Counted from the stretch's first letter, positions 21,507 to 31,266 are shown. The stretch is 64,000 bases of DNA from Capnocytophaga canis (GCF_000827555.1 NZ_CDOI01000195.1:81429-145428), one strand, 5' to 3'. The notes: generated from the letters alone by a model not told the origin. Made by a program: numbers and translations.

Positions 21507-21514
21507 CAAAGTTA
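21507..21514 (-). promoter_or_regulatory. -7 box for the DUF4290-murA-udk-ftsB run
   Basis: TAACTTTG on minus, about 200 bases upstream of the DUF4290 start and just past the end of the preceding gene; no clear -33 TTG. Confidence 0.4.
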
Positions 21515-21525
21515 TGAAAAAAATT

Positions 21526-22734
21526 TTACTTTTTCCGCATTCGAGCCATATAAAATCCGTCGTAGCCTGTTTGGTGTGCAAAAATATTTTCTTCAGTTTC
21601 AAATATAAAGTTTTTACCTGCCTCAGACTCTAAAAAAGTTTCTACTTGTTTTTGATTTTCCGAAGGAAGTATGGAGCAGGTTGCGTAAACCATTTTTCCT
21701 CCAGGCTTTACCATCTTGCTGTAATCTTGCAAAATCTGCTGTTGTGTTTCCCTAATTTTATTTAAAAATTCAGGTTGTAATTTCCATTTAGCATCTGGAT
21801 TACGTTTAAGCACTCCCAATCCACTACAAGGTGCATCAATCAATACGCGGTCGGCTGTGTTTTGCATTCGTTTAAGGTGTTTATTATCAATCACTTTGGT
21901 TTCTATATTGAATACCTCATTACGACGGGCTCGACGTTTGAGTTCTTGCAATTTGTTCTCATAAATATCCATTGCAATAATTTGCCCTTTATTTTTCATC
22001 AGCGATGCCAAGTGTAGGGTTTTTCCACCAGCACCGGCACATGTGTCAATCACTCGCATTGAGGGAAGTACCTCCAAGAAAGGAGCTACTCTCTGTGACG
22101 AAGCGTCTTGCACCTCAAACATACCACTTGAAAAAGCCTTGGTAGTGAATATGTTAGCTCTCTGAATCAACTCTAAGGCTTCAGGATAGGATTTTAGAAG
22201 TTTTGTTTCGATACCTTCATTTCTTAATAGGTTTTTGAGCTGTGCAGGAGCAATTTTTAGAGTATTCACTCGTAATACAACAGGAGCTAATTCATTGAGG
22301 GCAGTGAGCTCTTTGCTCCAAATATCTGAACCTAACTCCGCTTCTCCCAAAGCATCAAGCCAGTCGGGAACGGAATCTTTAAATTTACGTATTTTTGAAA
22401 GTTCATCAAATTTGCCTTTAATACGACGTTGGGGTGTGTTCTCAAAACACGACCAATCAGGCAAATGAACACCTTTAAGAACTGCCCATACAGCAAACAT
22501 CCGAAATAAATCATGTGAAGAAAACGGTGCTTTTACCTCTGCAATTTCAGCATACAGACGTTTCCATCGTACAATGTCATACATCGTTTCGGCTATGAAA
22601 GCACGATCACGAGCCCCCCAGCGTTTATCTTTTTTCAGTTGTCTTTCAACTACTTTATCGGCATACTGTTGCTCGTTAAAAATAAACCCCAATCCTTCGA
22701 TGACAGCCTCTGTAAGATTTCGATGTAATCGCAT
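21526..22734 (-). CDS. RsmB/NOP-family RNA (cytosine-5) methyltransferase
   Basis: The 402-residue protein has a helical NusB-like N-terminal part (1-120) and a SAM-dependent methyltransferase domain with 'VIDTCAGAGGKTLHLAS' (SAM motif I, near 226), 'DAPCSGLGVLKRNPDAKW' (motif IV with the Pro-Cys that releases product, near 300) and 'MVYATCSILPSENQ' (motif VI with the catalytic Cys, near 350). These are hallmarks of 16S/23S rRNA m5C methyltransferases such as RsmB. The exact target base is not certain. Confidence 0.92.
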   Translation of the reverse strand: MRLHRNLTEAVIEGLGFIFNEQQYADKVVERQLKKDKRWGARDRAFIAETMYDIVRWKRLYAEIAEVKAPFSSHDLFRMFAVWAVLKGVHLPDWSCFENTPQRRIKGKFDELSKIRKFKDSVPDWLDALGEAELGSDIWSKELTALNELAPVVLRVNTLKIAPAQLKNLLRNEGIETKLLKSYPEALELIQRANIFTTKAFSSGMFEVQDASSQRVAPFLEVLPSMRVIDTCAGAGGKTLHLASLMKNKGQIIAMDIYENKLQELKRRARRNEVFNIETKVIDNKHLKRMQNTADRVLIDAPCSGLGVLKRNPDAKWKLQPEFLNKIRETQQQILQDYSKMVKPGGKMVYATCSILPSENQKQVETFLESEAGKNFIFETEENIFAHQTGYDGFYMARMRKK

Positions 22735-22843
22735 GTTTAAATTTTTATTGATACTATTTTACTTTAAATATACTTTTGAAATATAGGTACGTAGTACCAC
22801 AGGTGAAGTTAAATAAAAACTATTCTACTGTATAACAAGCGGA

Positions 22844-22874
22844 CAAAGGTAGTCATTTGTATATGAATAAACAA
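22844..22874 (-). promoter_or_regulatory. Promoter for the RsmB-like gene
   Basis: On minus: TTG (22872-22874), 20 bases, TACCTTTG (22844-22851), 109 bases upstream of the start. A small perfect palindrome GGTAC-gta-GTACC (22786-22798) lies in the leader. Confidence 0.6.
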
Positions 22875-22946
22875 CTATCATCAACAAATCGCACTTACCG
22901 ATGGAATTTAAGTACTAATGTAATTTAAGAAACATCACATAAAACA

Positions 22947-23180
22947 ATGAAGTATAAACACTTAACTTTGGAGCAAAGATACGAAATAAAAATATACATT
23001 AAATGTAATAAATCACAAAAATTTGTTACCAAGCAATTAGGTGTATCAGAAAGGCACCATCAGTAGGAGCTTAAGAGGAATAGGCTCAAAAGAGGTGTTT
23101 ATAACCCTCAAAACACTCAAGAACAAGCCAATATTCGCAGAAAATATTTTCTAAAGAACAAAAAATTGACCGAAGGATGA
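22947..23180 (+). pseudogene. Remnant of an IS30-family transposase (N-terminal part)
   Basis: From ATG at 22947 the frame reads 'MKYKHLTLEQRYEIKIYIK' and 'KSQKFVTKQLGVSE', the helix-turn-helix head of IS30 transposases. An extra G after AG and a missing G a few bases later change the expected 'STISRELKRN' into 'RHHQ-stop-ELKRN'. The frame then recovers ('ELKRNRLKRGVYNPQN') up to a stop at 23178-23180. The catalytic DDE part is absent. The 22735-23401 gap otherwise holds two promoters. Confidence 0.85.
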
Positions 23181-23343
23181 TTATTTTTTAGAGAACACAT
23201 CACGAACACCTTAACTTTAAAAACTATAAAAATAAGTAATAACACTAGATTTTGAAGAACCTAAAAATTTATTTTATAAATTGATGGCATAAAAAATTGG
23301 ACTTGGGGGTTGAATCTAAGGTATAAATAATATCAAACCATAA

Positions 23344-23374
23344 TTGTTTAATAGCAAAAAAAATTGTAACTTTG
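23344..23374 (+). promoter_or_regulatory. Promoter for the fur-purA-panB run
   Basis: TTG (23344-23346), 20 bases, TAACTTTG (23367-23374), 27 bases before the start at 23402. Confidence 0.7.
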
Positions 23375-23401
23375 TCCCTTATAATTAACACTTGAAAAGA
23401 T

Positions 23402-23845
23402 ATGGCTAATACCACAGAGGAAAATCTGGAAATTGTTCGTAAGGTTTTCACCGCCTACTTAGAGGAAAATGGACATCGAAAAACACCTGAACGTTTCGCT
23501 ATCGTGAAAGAAATTTACGAAAGTGGTGAACATTTCGATATTGAAACGCTGTATATCAGCATGAAAAACAAAAAATATCGAGTAAGTCGTGCTACGCTCT
23601 ATAATACTATTGAGTTGCTTTTGGAATGTGGTTTGGTACGTAAACACCAGTTTGGACAAAACCAAGCTCACTACGAGAAATCATACTTTGACCGTCAGCA
23701 CGATCATGTAATTTTAACCGATACAGGCGAAGTGTTTGAATTTTGTGATCCGAGAATCCAATCTATCAAAAAAACAATTGAAGAGGTTTTTAATATCGAA
23801 ATTACGAACCATTCGCTATATTTTTACGGAAAGAAAAACAAATAA
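23402..23845 (+). CDS. Fur-family transcriptional regulator
   Basis: The 147-residue protein has the Fur winged helix ('[25 protein letters not shown]'-type N-terminal half, '[19 protein letters not shown]') and a dimerisation part with 'DRQHDHVIL' (His100 and His102 as regulatory-metal ligands) and 'FEFCDPRIQ'. The usual CxxC structural zinc pair of Fur is absent: the positions are Leu105 and Thr108. It heads a run with purA (23 bases away) and panB. Whether it senses iron, zinc, manganese or peroxide cannot be read from sequence. Confidence 0.9.
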   Translation: MANTTEENLEIVRKVFTAYLEENGHRKTPERFAIVKEIYESGEHFDIETLYISMKNKKYRVSRATLYNTIELLLECGLVRKHQFGQNQAHYEKSYFDRQHDHVILTDTGEVFEFCDPRIQSIKKTIEEVFNIEITNHSLYFYGKKNK

Positions 23846-23868
23846 CCAAATCATAAAATCGCTAAAAA

Positions 23869-25143
23869 ATGGCAGTAAATTTACTTCTTGGGCTTCAATG
23901 GGGCGACGAAGGAAAAGGAAAAATTGTAGATGTTCTCACTCAAGAATATGATATCATAGCTCGTTTTCAAGGAGGACCTAATGCAGGACATACTCTTGAA
24001 TTTAACGGCATCAAACACGTCTTGCACACCATACCGTCTGGAATTTTCCATGAAAGTGCAATAAACATCGTTGGAAATGGGGTAGTTATTGATCCTATCA
24101 TCTTCAAAAAAGAAATCGAAGCACTCAAAAAATTCGATATTGATCTGAAAAAAAGATTATTAATCTCTCGTAAAGCACATCTTATTTTACCTACTCACCG
24201 ATTGTTAGATGCTGCTTCTGAAACTTCAAAAGGAAAAGCAAAAATTGGTTCTACACTCAAAGGCATTGGACCTACTTATATGGACAAAACTGGAAGAAAT
24301 GGACTTCGTGTGGGGGACATCGAATTGGATGACTTCAAAGAACGTTACCGCAATTTGACCGACAAACACGAAGAAATGATTTCTCACTACAATGTTGAAA
24401 TTCAGTACAACTTAGCTGAGTTAGAGGCTGAGTTTTTTGAAGCTATAGAGGTTCTAAAAAGTTTACAGTTTATTGACAGTGAGGAATATATACACCAAGC
24501 TATCAGAAATAATAAAAAAATCTTGGCTGAAGGAGCTCAAGGTTCGCTGTTGGATATTGATTTTGGCACGTATCCTTTCGTAACCTCGTCAAATACTACG
24601 GCTGCTGGAGCTTGTACTGGTTTGGGGGTTGCTCCAACGCAGATTGGAGATGTGTTAGGAATTTTCAAAGCTTATACCACACGTGTAGGTAGTGGCCCTT
24701 TCCCTACCGAATTGTTTGATGAAACAGGTGAAACAATGGGACGTGTGGGTAAAGAGTTTGGAGCTACCACTGGGCGAAAACGTCGTTGTGGTTGGTTGGA
24801 TTTGGTTGCATTACGATACGCTGTTCAAATAAATGGAGTTACACAGCTGATGATGATGAAAGCCGATGTACTAAGTGGATTTGACACTTTGAAAGTATGT
24901 ACTGCATATCTGTATAAAGGACGAGAAATCAAACACTTACCATACAATATTGAGGAACAAAATGTTACGCCTATCTACACAGAGATGAAAGGATGGGCTC
25001 AGGATTTAACGACAATCAAAGATCATAATAAATTGCCACAGGAGTTGCTAAATTATATTGATTTCTTAGAGAAGGAACTCGAAGTACCAATTACCTTAGT
25101 TTCGGTAGGTCCTGACAGAACGCAAACTATACACAGAAAATAG
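23869..25143 (+). CDS. purA: Adenylosuccinate synthase
   Basis: PurA joins IMP and aspartate with GTP to give adenylosuccinate, the first step of AMP synthesis. The 424 residues (normal length) include 'LQWGDEGKGKIVD' at 8-20 with the catalytic Asp, 'GGPNAGHTLEF' with the catalytic His, 'KGIGPTYMDKTGRNGLRVGD' near 140 and 'TTGRKRRCGWLDLV' near 300. It lies 23 bases after the Fur-family gene on the same strand. Confidence 0.97.
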   Translation: MAVNLLLGLQWGDEGKGKIVDVLTQEYDIIARFQGGPNAGHTLEFNGIKHVLHTIPSGIFHESAINIVGNGVVIDPIIFKKEIEALKKFDIDLKKRLLISRKAHLILPTHRLLDAASETSKGKAKIGSTLKGIGPTYMDKTGRNGLRVGDIELDDFKERYRNLTDKHEEMISHYNVEIQYNLAELEAEFFEAIEVLKSLQFIDSEEYIHQAIRNNKKILAEGAQGSLLDIDFGTYPFVTSSNTTAAGACTGLGVAPTQIGDVLGIFKAYTTRVGSGPFPTELFDETGETMGRVGKEFGATTGRKRRCGWLDLVALRYAVQINGVTQLMMMKADVLSGFDTLKVCTAYLYKGREIKHLPYNIEEQNVTPIYTEMKGWAQDLTTIKDHNKLPQELLNYIDFLEKELEVPITLVSVGPDRTQTIHRK

Positions 25144-25168
25144 GCTATTATAAATCAATAATTTGAAT

Positions 25169-25987
25169 ATGTCAGTAGCAAAAAAAGAATATAAACGTGT
25201 AACAACCAAGTCACTGATTGATATGAAATCAAGAGGTGAAAAAATCTCAATGCTTACGGCGTATGACTATACGTTCAGTAAACTCATTGATGGAGCTGGA
25301 ATAGATGTTATTTTGGTGGGAGATTCGGCAAGTAACGTAATGGCAGGACATGAAACGACTTTACCAATTACGTTAGACCAAATGATTTACCACGCTTCAT
25401 CAGTGGTTCGTGGTGCGAACCGTGCCTTAGTAGTAGTCGATTTGCCTTTTGGTTCATATCAGTCCGACCCTAAGGAAGCTCTACGTTCTGCCATCCGCAT
25501 AATGAAAGAAAGCGGTGGACACGCAGTAAAATTGGAAGGCGGTAAGGAAATAAAGGAGAGTATAAAACGTATTTTAAATGCAGGAATCCCTGTTATGGGG
25601 CATCTGGGATTGACACCACAATCAATTTACAAATTTGGTTCATACACTGTTCGAGCAAAAGAAGATGCTGAAGCTGAAAAACTAAAACAAGATGCTCTTT
25701 TACTGCAAAAAATGGGATGCTTTGCTATTGTATTGGAAAAAGTTCCTGCAAAATTAGCGGAAGAGGTTGCTAAATCTGTCTCAATTCCAGTAATTGGTAT
25801 CGGAGCAGGAAGCCATGTGGATGGACAAGTACTTGTACTACACGACGTACTTGGAATGACTCAAGGGTTTCATCCTCGTTTTCTGCGTAGATACGCTAAT
25901 TTATATGAAGATATTAATTCAGCGGTTTCTCGCTATGTCGAAGATGTGAAAAACATAAATTTTCCAAATGAAGAAGAAAGTTATTAA
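25169..25987 (+). CDS. panB: 3-methyl-2-oxobutanoate hydroxymethyltransferase
   Basis: PanB makes ketopantoate for pantothenate and CoA synthesis. From the ATG at 25169 (an in-frame TTG lies 6 bases upstream) the 272 residues include '[17 protein letters not shown]', '[19 protein letters not shown]' (Mg-binding Asp), '[10 protein letters not shown]', 'VKLEGG' and '[17 protein letters not shown]'. It starts 25 bases after the purA stop, so it is likely cotranscribed. Confidence 0.96.
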   Translation: MSVAKKEYKRVTTKSLIDMKSRGEKISMLTAYDYTFSKLIDGAGIDVILVGDSASNVMAGHETTLPITLDQMIYHASSVVRGANRALVVVDLPFGSYQSDPKEALRSAIRIMKESGGHAVKLEGGKEIKESIKRILNAGIPVMGHLGLTPQSIYKFGSYTVRAKEDAEAEKLKQDALLLQKMGCFAIVLEKVPAKLAEEVAKSVSIPVIGIGAGSHVDGQVLVLHDVLGMTQGFHPRFLRRYANLYEDINSAVSRYVEDVKNINFPNEEESY

Positions 25988-26162
25988 CTAATTATTCTTC
26001 TCACATGAGAGTATTCTGATTTCGGAAATAAGTAGATATTACGGATCATACAGTGATTGAATCAAAGAGAGTCTTGCATCCTTAATCCATACTTAAAAAA
26101 TCAAAAGATTATTATAACTTATTACCTAAATAAAGTAAAGAAACAACCAAAAAAAGAATAAA

Positions 26163-28109
26163 ATGAGTACAACCATTCAAAAAAACACGCAATCCATCAA
26201 ACACCAGCCTGCTGGATTGTTCGAGGAAACTCGCTATGAAAAAATACACAATGTTATTTTTTCGGATGCAAATTCGGCTTCTATTGCCGTAGCCAAAGAA
26301 ATAGCTGAATTGATTAGAACAAAACAAGCTGAAGGAAAGAATTGCGTACTCGGTTTAGCGACTGGCTCTTCTCCTGTAAAGGTTTATCAGGAGTTAATTC
26401 GTATGCATAAAGAGGAAGGTCTTAGCTTTAAAAATGTAATTACGTTCAACTTGGATGAGTATTTCCCAATGCAAAAGGAAGATATTCAAAGTTACTGGCA
26501 TTTTATGCACAAAAACTTATTCAACCATGTGGACATACTTCCTGAAAACATCAACATCCCAAGCGGAACATTAGGCAAAGAAGAAGTTCGTGACTACTGC
26601 TACGCTTATGAAGAAAAAATAAAACAAGCAGGTGGAATTGATTTCCAACTTTTAGGAATCGGACGTACTGGACATATCGGATTTAACGAACCTGGTTCAA
26701 ACGTAAATTCCATCACGCGTATGGTCACTTTGAACAAAGTAACAAAAACGGATGCAGCACACGCTTTCGGTGGATATAAAAATGTACCTAGTAAAGCCAT
26801 TACGATGGGAGTTGGAACAGTTTTAGCGGCTCGTCGCGTAGTGCTTTTGGCTTGGGGAGCTTCTAAGGCTTCTATCATTGCAAAAACTATTGAAGGAGAA
26901 GTTTCATCACAAATTCCCGCTACATTTTTACAAGAACACAAAAATACAACTTTTGTGATCGATGAAACGGCTGCAAGTGAATTGATTCGCAATAAAACTC
27001 CTTGGTTAGTAGGAGATTATGATTTCAATAATAAAAACGAAGAAGAAATTGCACGTGCGGTAGTTTGGTTGTGCGAACGTTTAGATAAAACCATTTTAGG
27101 ACTTCGTGAGGAAGATTATCTTGAAAATGGATTAGGAGTCTTGTTAGAGGACACTTCGGCTTACGACCTAAATATCCGTATTTTTAATCGTATTCAAAGA
27201 GCCATCACAGGTTGGCCAGGCGGAAAACCTAATGCCGATGATTCGTATCGACCTGAGAGAGAACATCCTCACAAAAAAAGAGTTATTATTTTCAGCCCTC
27301 ACCCCGACGATGATGTAATTTCAATGGGAGGTACTTTTGACCGATTGGTAGAACAAGGACACGAGGTACATATTGCCTACCAAACTTCGGGAAGCACGGC
27401 AGTTGCTGACACTGAAGCGTTACGTTTTGTAGAAGTAGCTCATGATATGTTACTGGGAAAAACGGATGTATCACATCTTGAAAAAGTAATGCAAATCCTT
27501 AAAAATAAAAAACAAGGAGATAAAGAGACCTTGGATGTTTGGAAACTTAAAGGAAACATCCGTCGTCATGAGTGCTATGGAGCTACGCGTTATTACAATG
27601 TTCCCGATGAAAATTTGCATTTCTTGAACTTACCTTTCTATGAAACTCAAGCGGTTGAAAAACAACCAATTGGTGAGGCAGACATCAAAATAATAGAAGA
27701 CTTGATTCGTGAAGTAAAACCTCATCAAATATATGCAGCAGGTGATTTAGCCGATCCTCATGGAACACATAAAGTGTGCTTGGATGGAATTTTTGCTGCT
27801 TTGGAACGTTTGAAAAATGAAGATTATATGAAAGATTGTTGGGTGTGGCTTTACCGCGGTGCATGGCATGAGTGGGATGTTCACGAAATGGAAATGATTG
27901 TTCCTATGACACGTGACCAAGTGCTTCGCAAACGTCAGGCGATTTTCTTCCACCAATCACAAAAAGACGGAGCTATGTATATGGGAAGTGACATGCGTGA
28001 ATTCTGGCAAAGAGCAGAAGAGCGAAATTCTGATACGGCTAACCGTCTTCACAAACTTGGTTTGGCAAAATATCAAGCTATGGAGGCCTTTAGACGTCAC
28101 TTTTTTTAA
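26163..28109 (+). CDS. nagB: Glucosamine-6-phosphate deaminase-like protein fused to PIG-L deacetylase-like domain
   Basis: The 648-residue protein has a NagB domain (about 28-290: 'LGLATGSSPVKVYQELI', 'FNLDEYF' with Asp98, 'GIGRTGHIGFNEPGS') and a PIG-L/LmbE domain (about 370-645) with the zinc motif 'SPHPDDDV' (His380, Asp382, Asp383) and a late 'DPHGTHKVCLDG'. NagB turns glucosamine 6-phosphate into fructose 6-phosphate; PIG-L enzymes remove N-acetyl groups from amino sugars. The fusion could therefore couple deacetylation and deamination (inference). In E. coli NagB the loop is GNDGHIAFNEP; here the catalytic Asp position is Thr169, while His171 and Glu176 remain. This long form is widespread in Bacteroidota. 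Confidence 0.9.
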   Translation: MSTTIQKNTQSIKHQPAGLFEETRYEKIHNVIFSDANSASIAVAKEIAELIRTKQAEGKNCVLGLATGSSPVKVYQELIRMHKEEGLSFKNVITFNLDEYFPMQKEDIQSYWHFMHKNLFNHVDILPENINIPSGTLGKEEVRDYCYAYEEKIKQAGGIDFQLLGIGRTGHIGFNEPGSNVNSITRMVTLNKVTKTDAAHAFGGYKNVPSKAITMGVGTVLAARRVVLLAWGASKASIIAKTIEGEVSSQIPATFLQEHKNTTFVIDETAASELIRNKTPWLVGDYDFNNKNEEEIARAVVWLCERLDKTILGLREEDYLENGLGVLLEDTSAYDLNIRIFNRIQRAITGWPGGKPNADDSYRPEREHPHKKRVIIFSPHPDDDVISMGGTFDRLVEQGHEVHIAYQTSGSTAVADTEALRFVEVAHDMLLGKTDVSHLEKVMQILKNKKQGDKETLDVWKLKGNIRRHECYGATRYYNVPDENLHFLNLPFYETQAVEKQPIGEADIKIIEDLIREVKPHQIYAAGDLADPHGTHKVCLDGIFAALERLKNEDYMKDCWVWLYRGAWHEWDVHEMEMIVPMTRDQVLRKRQAIFFHQSQKDGAMYMGSDMREFWQRAEERNSDTANRLHKLGLAKYQAMEAFRRHFF

Positions 28110-28144
28110 TAGTCAATGACACTATATCTTTTTACAAAAGGTAA

Positions 28145-28179
28145 ATACATGCAGGGGCGTAGTCTATACGCCCTTGTAT
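28145..28179. repeat. Long hairpin element after nagB
   Basis: ATACA + GGGCGTA, loop, TACGCCC + TGTAT: a two-part inverted repeat without a good T tract. It lies between nagB and the DUF1275 gene and could be an attenuating hairpin or a small dispersed palindrome. An upstream TTG start for the next gene (28174) lies inside it, which makes that start unlikely. Confidence 0.55.
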
Positions 28180-28215
28180 GATTTATTGAGGTTATTGATT
28201 TTTAAGGCTTATAAA

Positions 28216-29013
28216 ATGTTTCGACATCAGGGAAAGAAAAGGACTCCAAAAAATAATCTGCAAATAGCGGTAGTATTATCTTTCGTTGCAGGGGTCGTAA
28301 ATGTTGTTGGATTTCTATTTTTAGGGAAATTGACAACTAACGTAACGGGGCATTTTGCACTCTTTATGTACGACGTTTTTATTATGGAATTTTGGAAAGG
28401 AACTCTCTATTTATTATATATTCTTTCATTTCTAATGGGTTCATTTACATCGGGTTACTTAATAGAAACAGCAAATTTTTACAAAAAACACAATATTTTT
28501 TTAGCTCCAACCATTGTTGAGTGCTTTTTGTTATTTACAGCGATGGTTCTCAACTATTTTATCACTGATTTTTCGAATGATGTGACAGCCTTTATTCTGC
28601 TGTTTGCAATGGGTGTACAAAACTCTTTCGTTACGAAAATATCAAATTCAGTGGTACGAACTACTCACCTAACGGGACTTTTCACAGACTTGGGTATCGA
28701 ACTTTCACAGTGGATTTATCTGAGTAAAAATAAACACAAAAATCAGCTAAAAAACTTAAAATCAACTATTAAACTTCGATTATTTATCATTACCTTTTTC
28801 TTTTTAGGAGGATTATCCGGAGGTTTTTTCTTCGTTAAGATGAAGATGAATCTATACGCTCTTACCATTGCTATAGCATTACTTTTGGGAGGTTTGTTCT
28901 ATGACGACTTCCGATTTATGTATTTGACTAAAAAACGAAAATATGAAAGTAATTTCAAACGAAAAAAATTTAGACGTTCTCTACGAAGACAATCATTTAA
29001 TCATCATCAATAA
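28216..29013 (+). CDS. DUF1275 (YoaK-like) membrane protein
   Basis: From the ATG at 28216 (265 residues) the protein has a short basic N terminus and six predicted membrane segments, beginning with 'VVLSFVAGVVNVVGFLFLG' and followed by the family's 'TTNVTGHFALF' and 'GVQNSFVTKISNSVVRTTHLTG', both typical of DUF1275. The C terminus is strongly basic ('RKKFRRSLRRQSFNHHQ'). The family's function is not known. It overlaps the next gene by 71 bases in a different frame. Confidence 0.85.
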   Translation: MFRHQGKKRTPKNNLQIAVVLSFVAGVVNVVGFLFLGKLTTNVTGHFALFMYDVFIMEFWKGTLYLLYILSFLMGSFTSGYLIETANFYKKHNIFLAPTIVECFLLFTAMVLNYFITDFSNDVTAFILLFAMGVQNSFVTKISNSVVRTTHLTGLFTDLGIELSQWIYLSKNKHKNQLKNLKSTIKLRLFIITFFFLGGLSGGFFFVKMKMNLYALTIAIALLLGGLFYDDFRFMYLTKKRKYESNFKRKKFRRSLRRQSFNHHQ

Positions 29014-29647
29014 ACGAGCAGGAGACATCGTTCAAGGCGATAAAACTGGCGACACTCCACTCAGTGAAATTGTGAAATCATATCTCAAAGAGAAATACCA
29101 TAAACCTGGAGAGGTTTTCCTTGGTGTGGTACATCGTTTAGATAGACCCACTACAGGAATTGTAGTTTTTGCAAAAACTTCAAAGGCTCTTTCAAGGCTC
29201 AATACCCTATTTGCTAATAAGACTGCTGTTGAAAAAACATATTGGACAATGACTGATAACTGTCCGACCGAAAGCGAGGGAACCTTAGTTCATTGGCTTA
29301 CGCGAAACTCGGAGAAAAATAAATCCACAGCCCATTCAAAAGAAGTTAAAGATAGTAAAAAGTCTATTTTACATTACAAAGTGTTAGAAAAACTAACCAA
29401 TTACTATCTGTTGGAAATTCAATTAATTACAGGAAGACATCATCAAATTAGAACACAATTAGCTGCTGTAGATTGCTTTATTAAGGGTGATTTAAAATAC
29501 GGAGCCAGACGTTCAAATGCAGATGGTAGTATTCATTTACACGCTCGAAAATTGAGTTTTATTCATCCTGTAAAAAAGGAAAAAATCGAAATCATCGCTC
29601 CCCTACCCGATGAGCCTCTGTGGCAAAAATTGACCGTAATTCGGTAA
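28943..29647 (+). CDS. RluA-family pseudouridine synthase
   Basis: The 234-residue enzyme is a compact RluA/RluC/D-type synthase: 'VLYEDNHLIIINKRAGDIVQG' at the N terminus, 'VVHRLDRPTTGIVVFAKT' near residue 62 with the catalytic Asp, and 'TGRHHQIRTQLA' near 168. There is no S4 domain, as in TruC/RluA-like proteins. It starts inside the DUF1275 gene (71-base overlap), so translation is probably coupled. Target RNA unknown. Confidence 0.93.
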   Translation: MKVISNEKNLDVLYEDNHLIIINKRAGDIVQGDKTGDTPLSEIVKSYLKEKYHKPGEVFLGVVHRLDRPTTGIVVFAKTSKALSRLNTLFANKTAVEKTYWTMTDNCPTESEGTLVHWLTRNSEKNKSTAHSKEVKDSKKSILHYKVLEKLTNYYLLEIQLITGRHHQIRTQLAAVDCFIKGDLKYGARRSNADGSIHLHARKLSFIHPVKKEKIEIIAPLPDEPLWQKLTVIR

Positions 29648-29689
29648 AATATTTCCAGAAAATTTTAACTACAGAACAGCCTAAATTAC

Positions 29690-29697
29690 TATATTTG
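29690..29697 (+). promoter_or_regulatory. -7 box for sdaA
   Basis: TATATTTG, 13 bases before the ATG at 29711, matching TAnnTTTG; it implies a very short leader. Confidence 0.5.
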
Positions 29698-29710
29698 CGG
29701 TAAATTTACT

Positions 29711-31147
29711 ATGACAGCAAATACAATGGAAAGAATCAGCGTATTCGATATGTTAAAAATAGGGATAGGCCCCTCAAGTTCACATACCTTAGGCCCTTGG
29801 AGAGCTTCTGAGGCATTTGTTAAAGAATTGAAAGACAAAAATTTTTTACATAAAACCTTTGAAGTTCGAGTAGATTTATATGGTTCATTGTCCTTAACTG
29901 GAAAAGGACATGCTACGGACTTAGCTGTGATGTTAGGGCTTAGTGGTGCTGACCCTGAGTATGTCCCTATTGAAAGTTTAGAAGTCATCATCAATGCCAT
30001 CAATAGGAATCAGGAACTTTGCTTAGGGAATGAGTCAATTATTAAATTCAGTCCTTCAGAAAATATTGTTTTTAACAAAAACTTCTTACCTTTCCATGCC
30101 AATGGAATTTCTTTTACCGCAAAAGGCAATGATTTTGAATATAATTCTACTTTTTATTCTATAGGAGGAGGTTTTATTATCAAAGAAAACGAAGAAAGCG
30201 ACAATAATACAGGAAAAGTTGTCCGAAATTTTCCTTTTCCAATTGAAAAAGCTACCGAATTGCTAGAATATTGTCATAGAGAAAACAAAAAAATCTCAGA
30301 AATTGTTTTCGAAAATGAAAAATCTATACGTTCAGAAGCCGAAATTGATAGCGAACTATTGCGTATTTGGAATACAATGCTTGAATGTGCCTACATAGGT
30401 TGCCACACTGAGGGGATACTGCCTGGAGGGCTAAACGTTCGTCGTCGTGCTTATGATATTCATAAAAATTTGATTGGGGTGGTAACATATCACAATCCAC
30501 AAGATTGGTTGCTTTCTATCAAAAAAACGAATGTTAAATTCCGTGAAATATTGAAATGGGTAAGCTGTTTTTCACTGGCTGTCAATGAAGTAAATGCCTC
30601 ATTGGGTCGCGTGGTTACAGCTCCAACTAACGGAAGTGCGGGTGTAATTCCCGCTGTATTGCTCTATTATTTAACTATTGAAAATCATGAGGCTTCCAAT
30701 GAGCAAATCAAGCAATTTTTGTTAGTAGCGGGTGAAATAGGTAGTTTATTTAAAAAGGGAGCTACTATTTCTGCTGCGATGGGAGGTTGTCAAGCTGAAA
30801 TTGGCGTTTCATCAGCAATGGCGGCAGGAGCTTTATGTGAGTTGATGGGAGGTACGCCAGACCAGGTGCTTATAGCTGCTGAAATTGCCATGGAACACCA
30901 TTTAGGACTTACCTGTGATCCCATCGGAGGTTTGGTGCAAGTGCCTTGTATTGAAAGAAATGCCATGGGAGCTATCAAAGCAATTAACGCGGCTGAACTC
31001 GCTATCGAAACAGACCCCAAAAATGCGAAAGTCCCTATTGATAAAGTAATTAGCACTATGTGGGAAACCGCCAAGGATATGAATCATAAATATAAAGAAA
31101 CTTCGGAAGGAGGGTTAGCTGTGGCTGTTAGTTTAGCCGACTGTTAG
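29711..31147 (+). CDS. sdaA: L-serine ammonia-lyase, iron-sulfur type, single chain
   Basis: It deaminates L-serine to pyruvate and ammonia using a 4Fe-4S cluster. The 478-residue chain has the beta domain first ('[21 protein letters not shown]', '[20 protein letters not shown]') and the alpha domain from about 195 ('[16 protein letters not shown]', '[14 protein letters not shown]', '[20 protein letters not shown]', '[16 protein letters not shown]'), with cluster Cys residues in the last two segments. Length is normal for the fused one-chain type. Serine use fits an amino-acid-catabolising host-associated lifestyle (inference). Confidence 0.95.
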   Translation: MTANTMERISVFDMLKIGIGPSSSHTLGPWRASEAFVKELKDKNFLHKTFEVRVDLYGSLSLTGKGHATDLAVMLGLSGADPEYVPIESLEVIINAINRNQELCLGNESIIKFSPSENIVFNKNFLPFHANGISFTAKGNDFEYNSTFYSIGGGFIIKENEESDNNTGKVVRNFPFPIEKATELLEYCHRENKKISEIVFENEKSIRSEAEIDSELLRIWNTMLECAYIGCHTEGILPGGLNVRRRAYDIHKNLIGVVTYHNPQDWLLSIKKTNVKFREILKWVSCFSLAVNEVNASLGRVVTAPTNGSAGVIPAVLLYYLTIENHEASNEQIKQFLLVAGEIGSLFKKGATISAAMGGCQAEIGVSSAMAAGALCELMGGTPDQVLIAAEIAMEHHLGLTCDPIGGLVQVPCIERNAMGAIKAINAAELAIETDPKNAKVPIDKVISTMWETAKDMNHKYKETSEGGLAVAVSLADC

Positions 31148-31232
31148 TTTGAGAATGTTCTTTGAAGATGTTGAAAAGAGTAAAAAAGGGAAAATTAGAG
31201 TATCCCTTGAAAAATATTTATTAAATCACTCC

Positions 31233-31266
31233 CGTCCAAAAGTTTTTGATTTTTGGACGTTTTTTA
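31233..31266 (+). terminator. Terminator of sdaA
   Basis: Perfect 9-bp stem CGTCCAAAA / TTTTGGACG with a 9-base loop and seven T, 86 bases past the sdaA stop. Confidence 0.85.

Noticed and set aside
28174..28215. Longer start for the DUF1275 gene
   Set aside because: It is a TTG inside a strong hairpin; the ATG at 28216 gives a normal N terminus.
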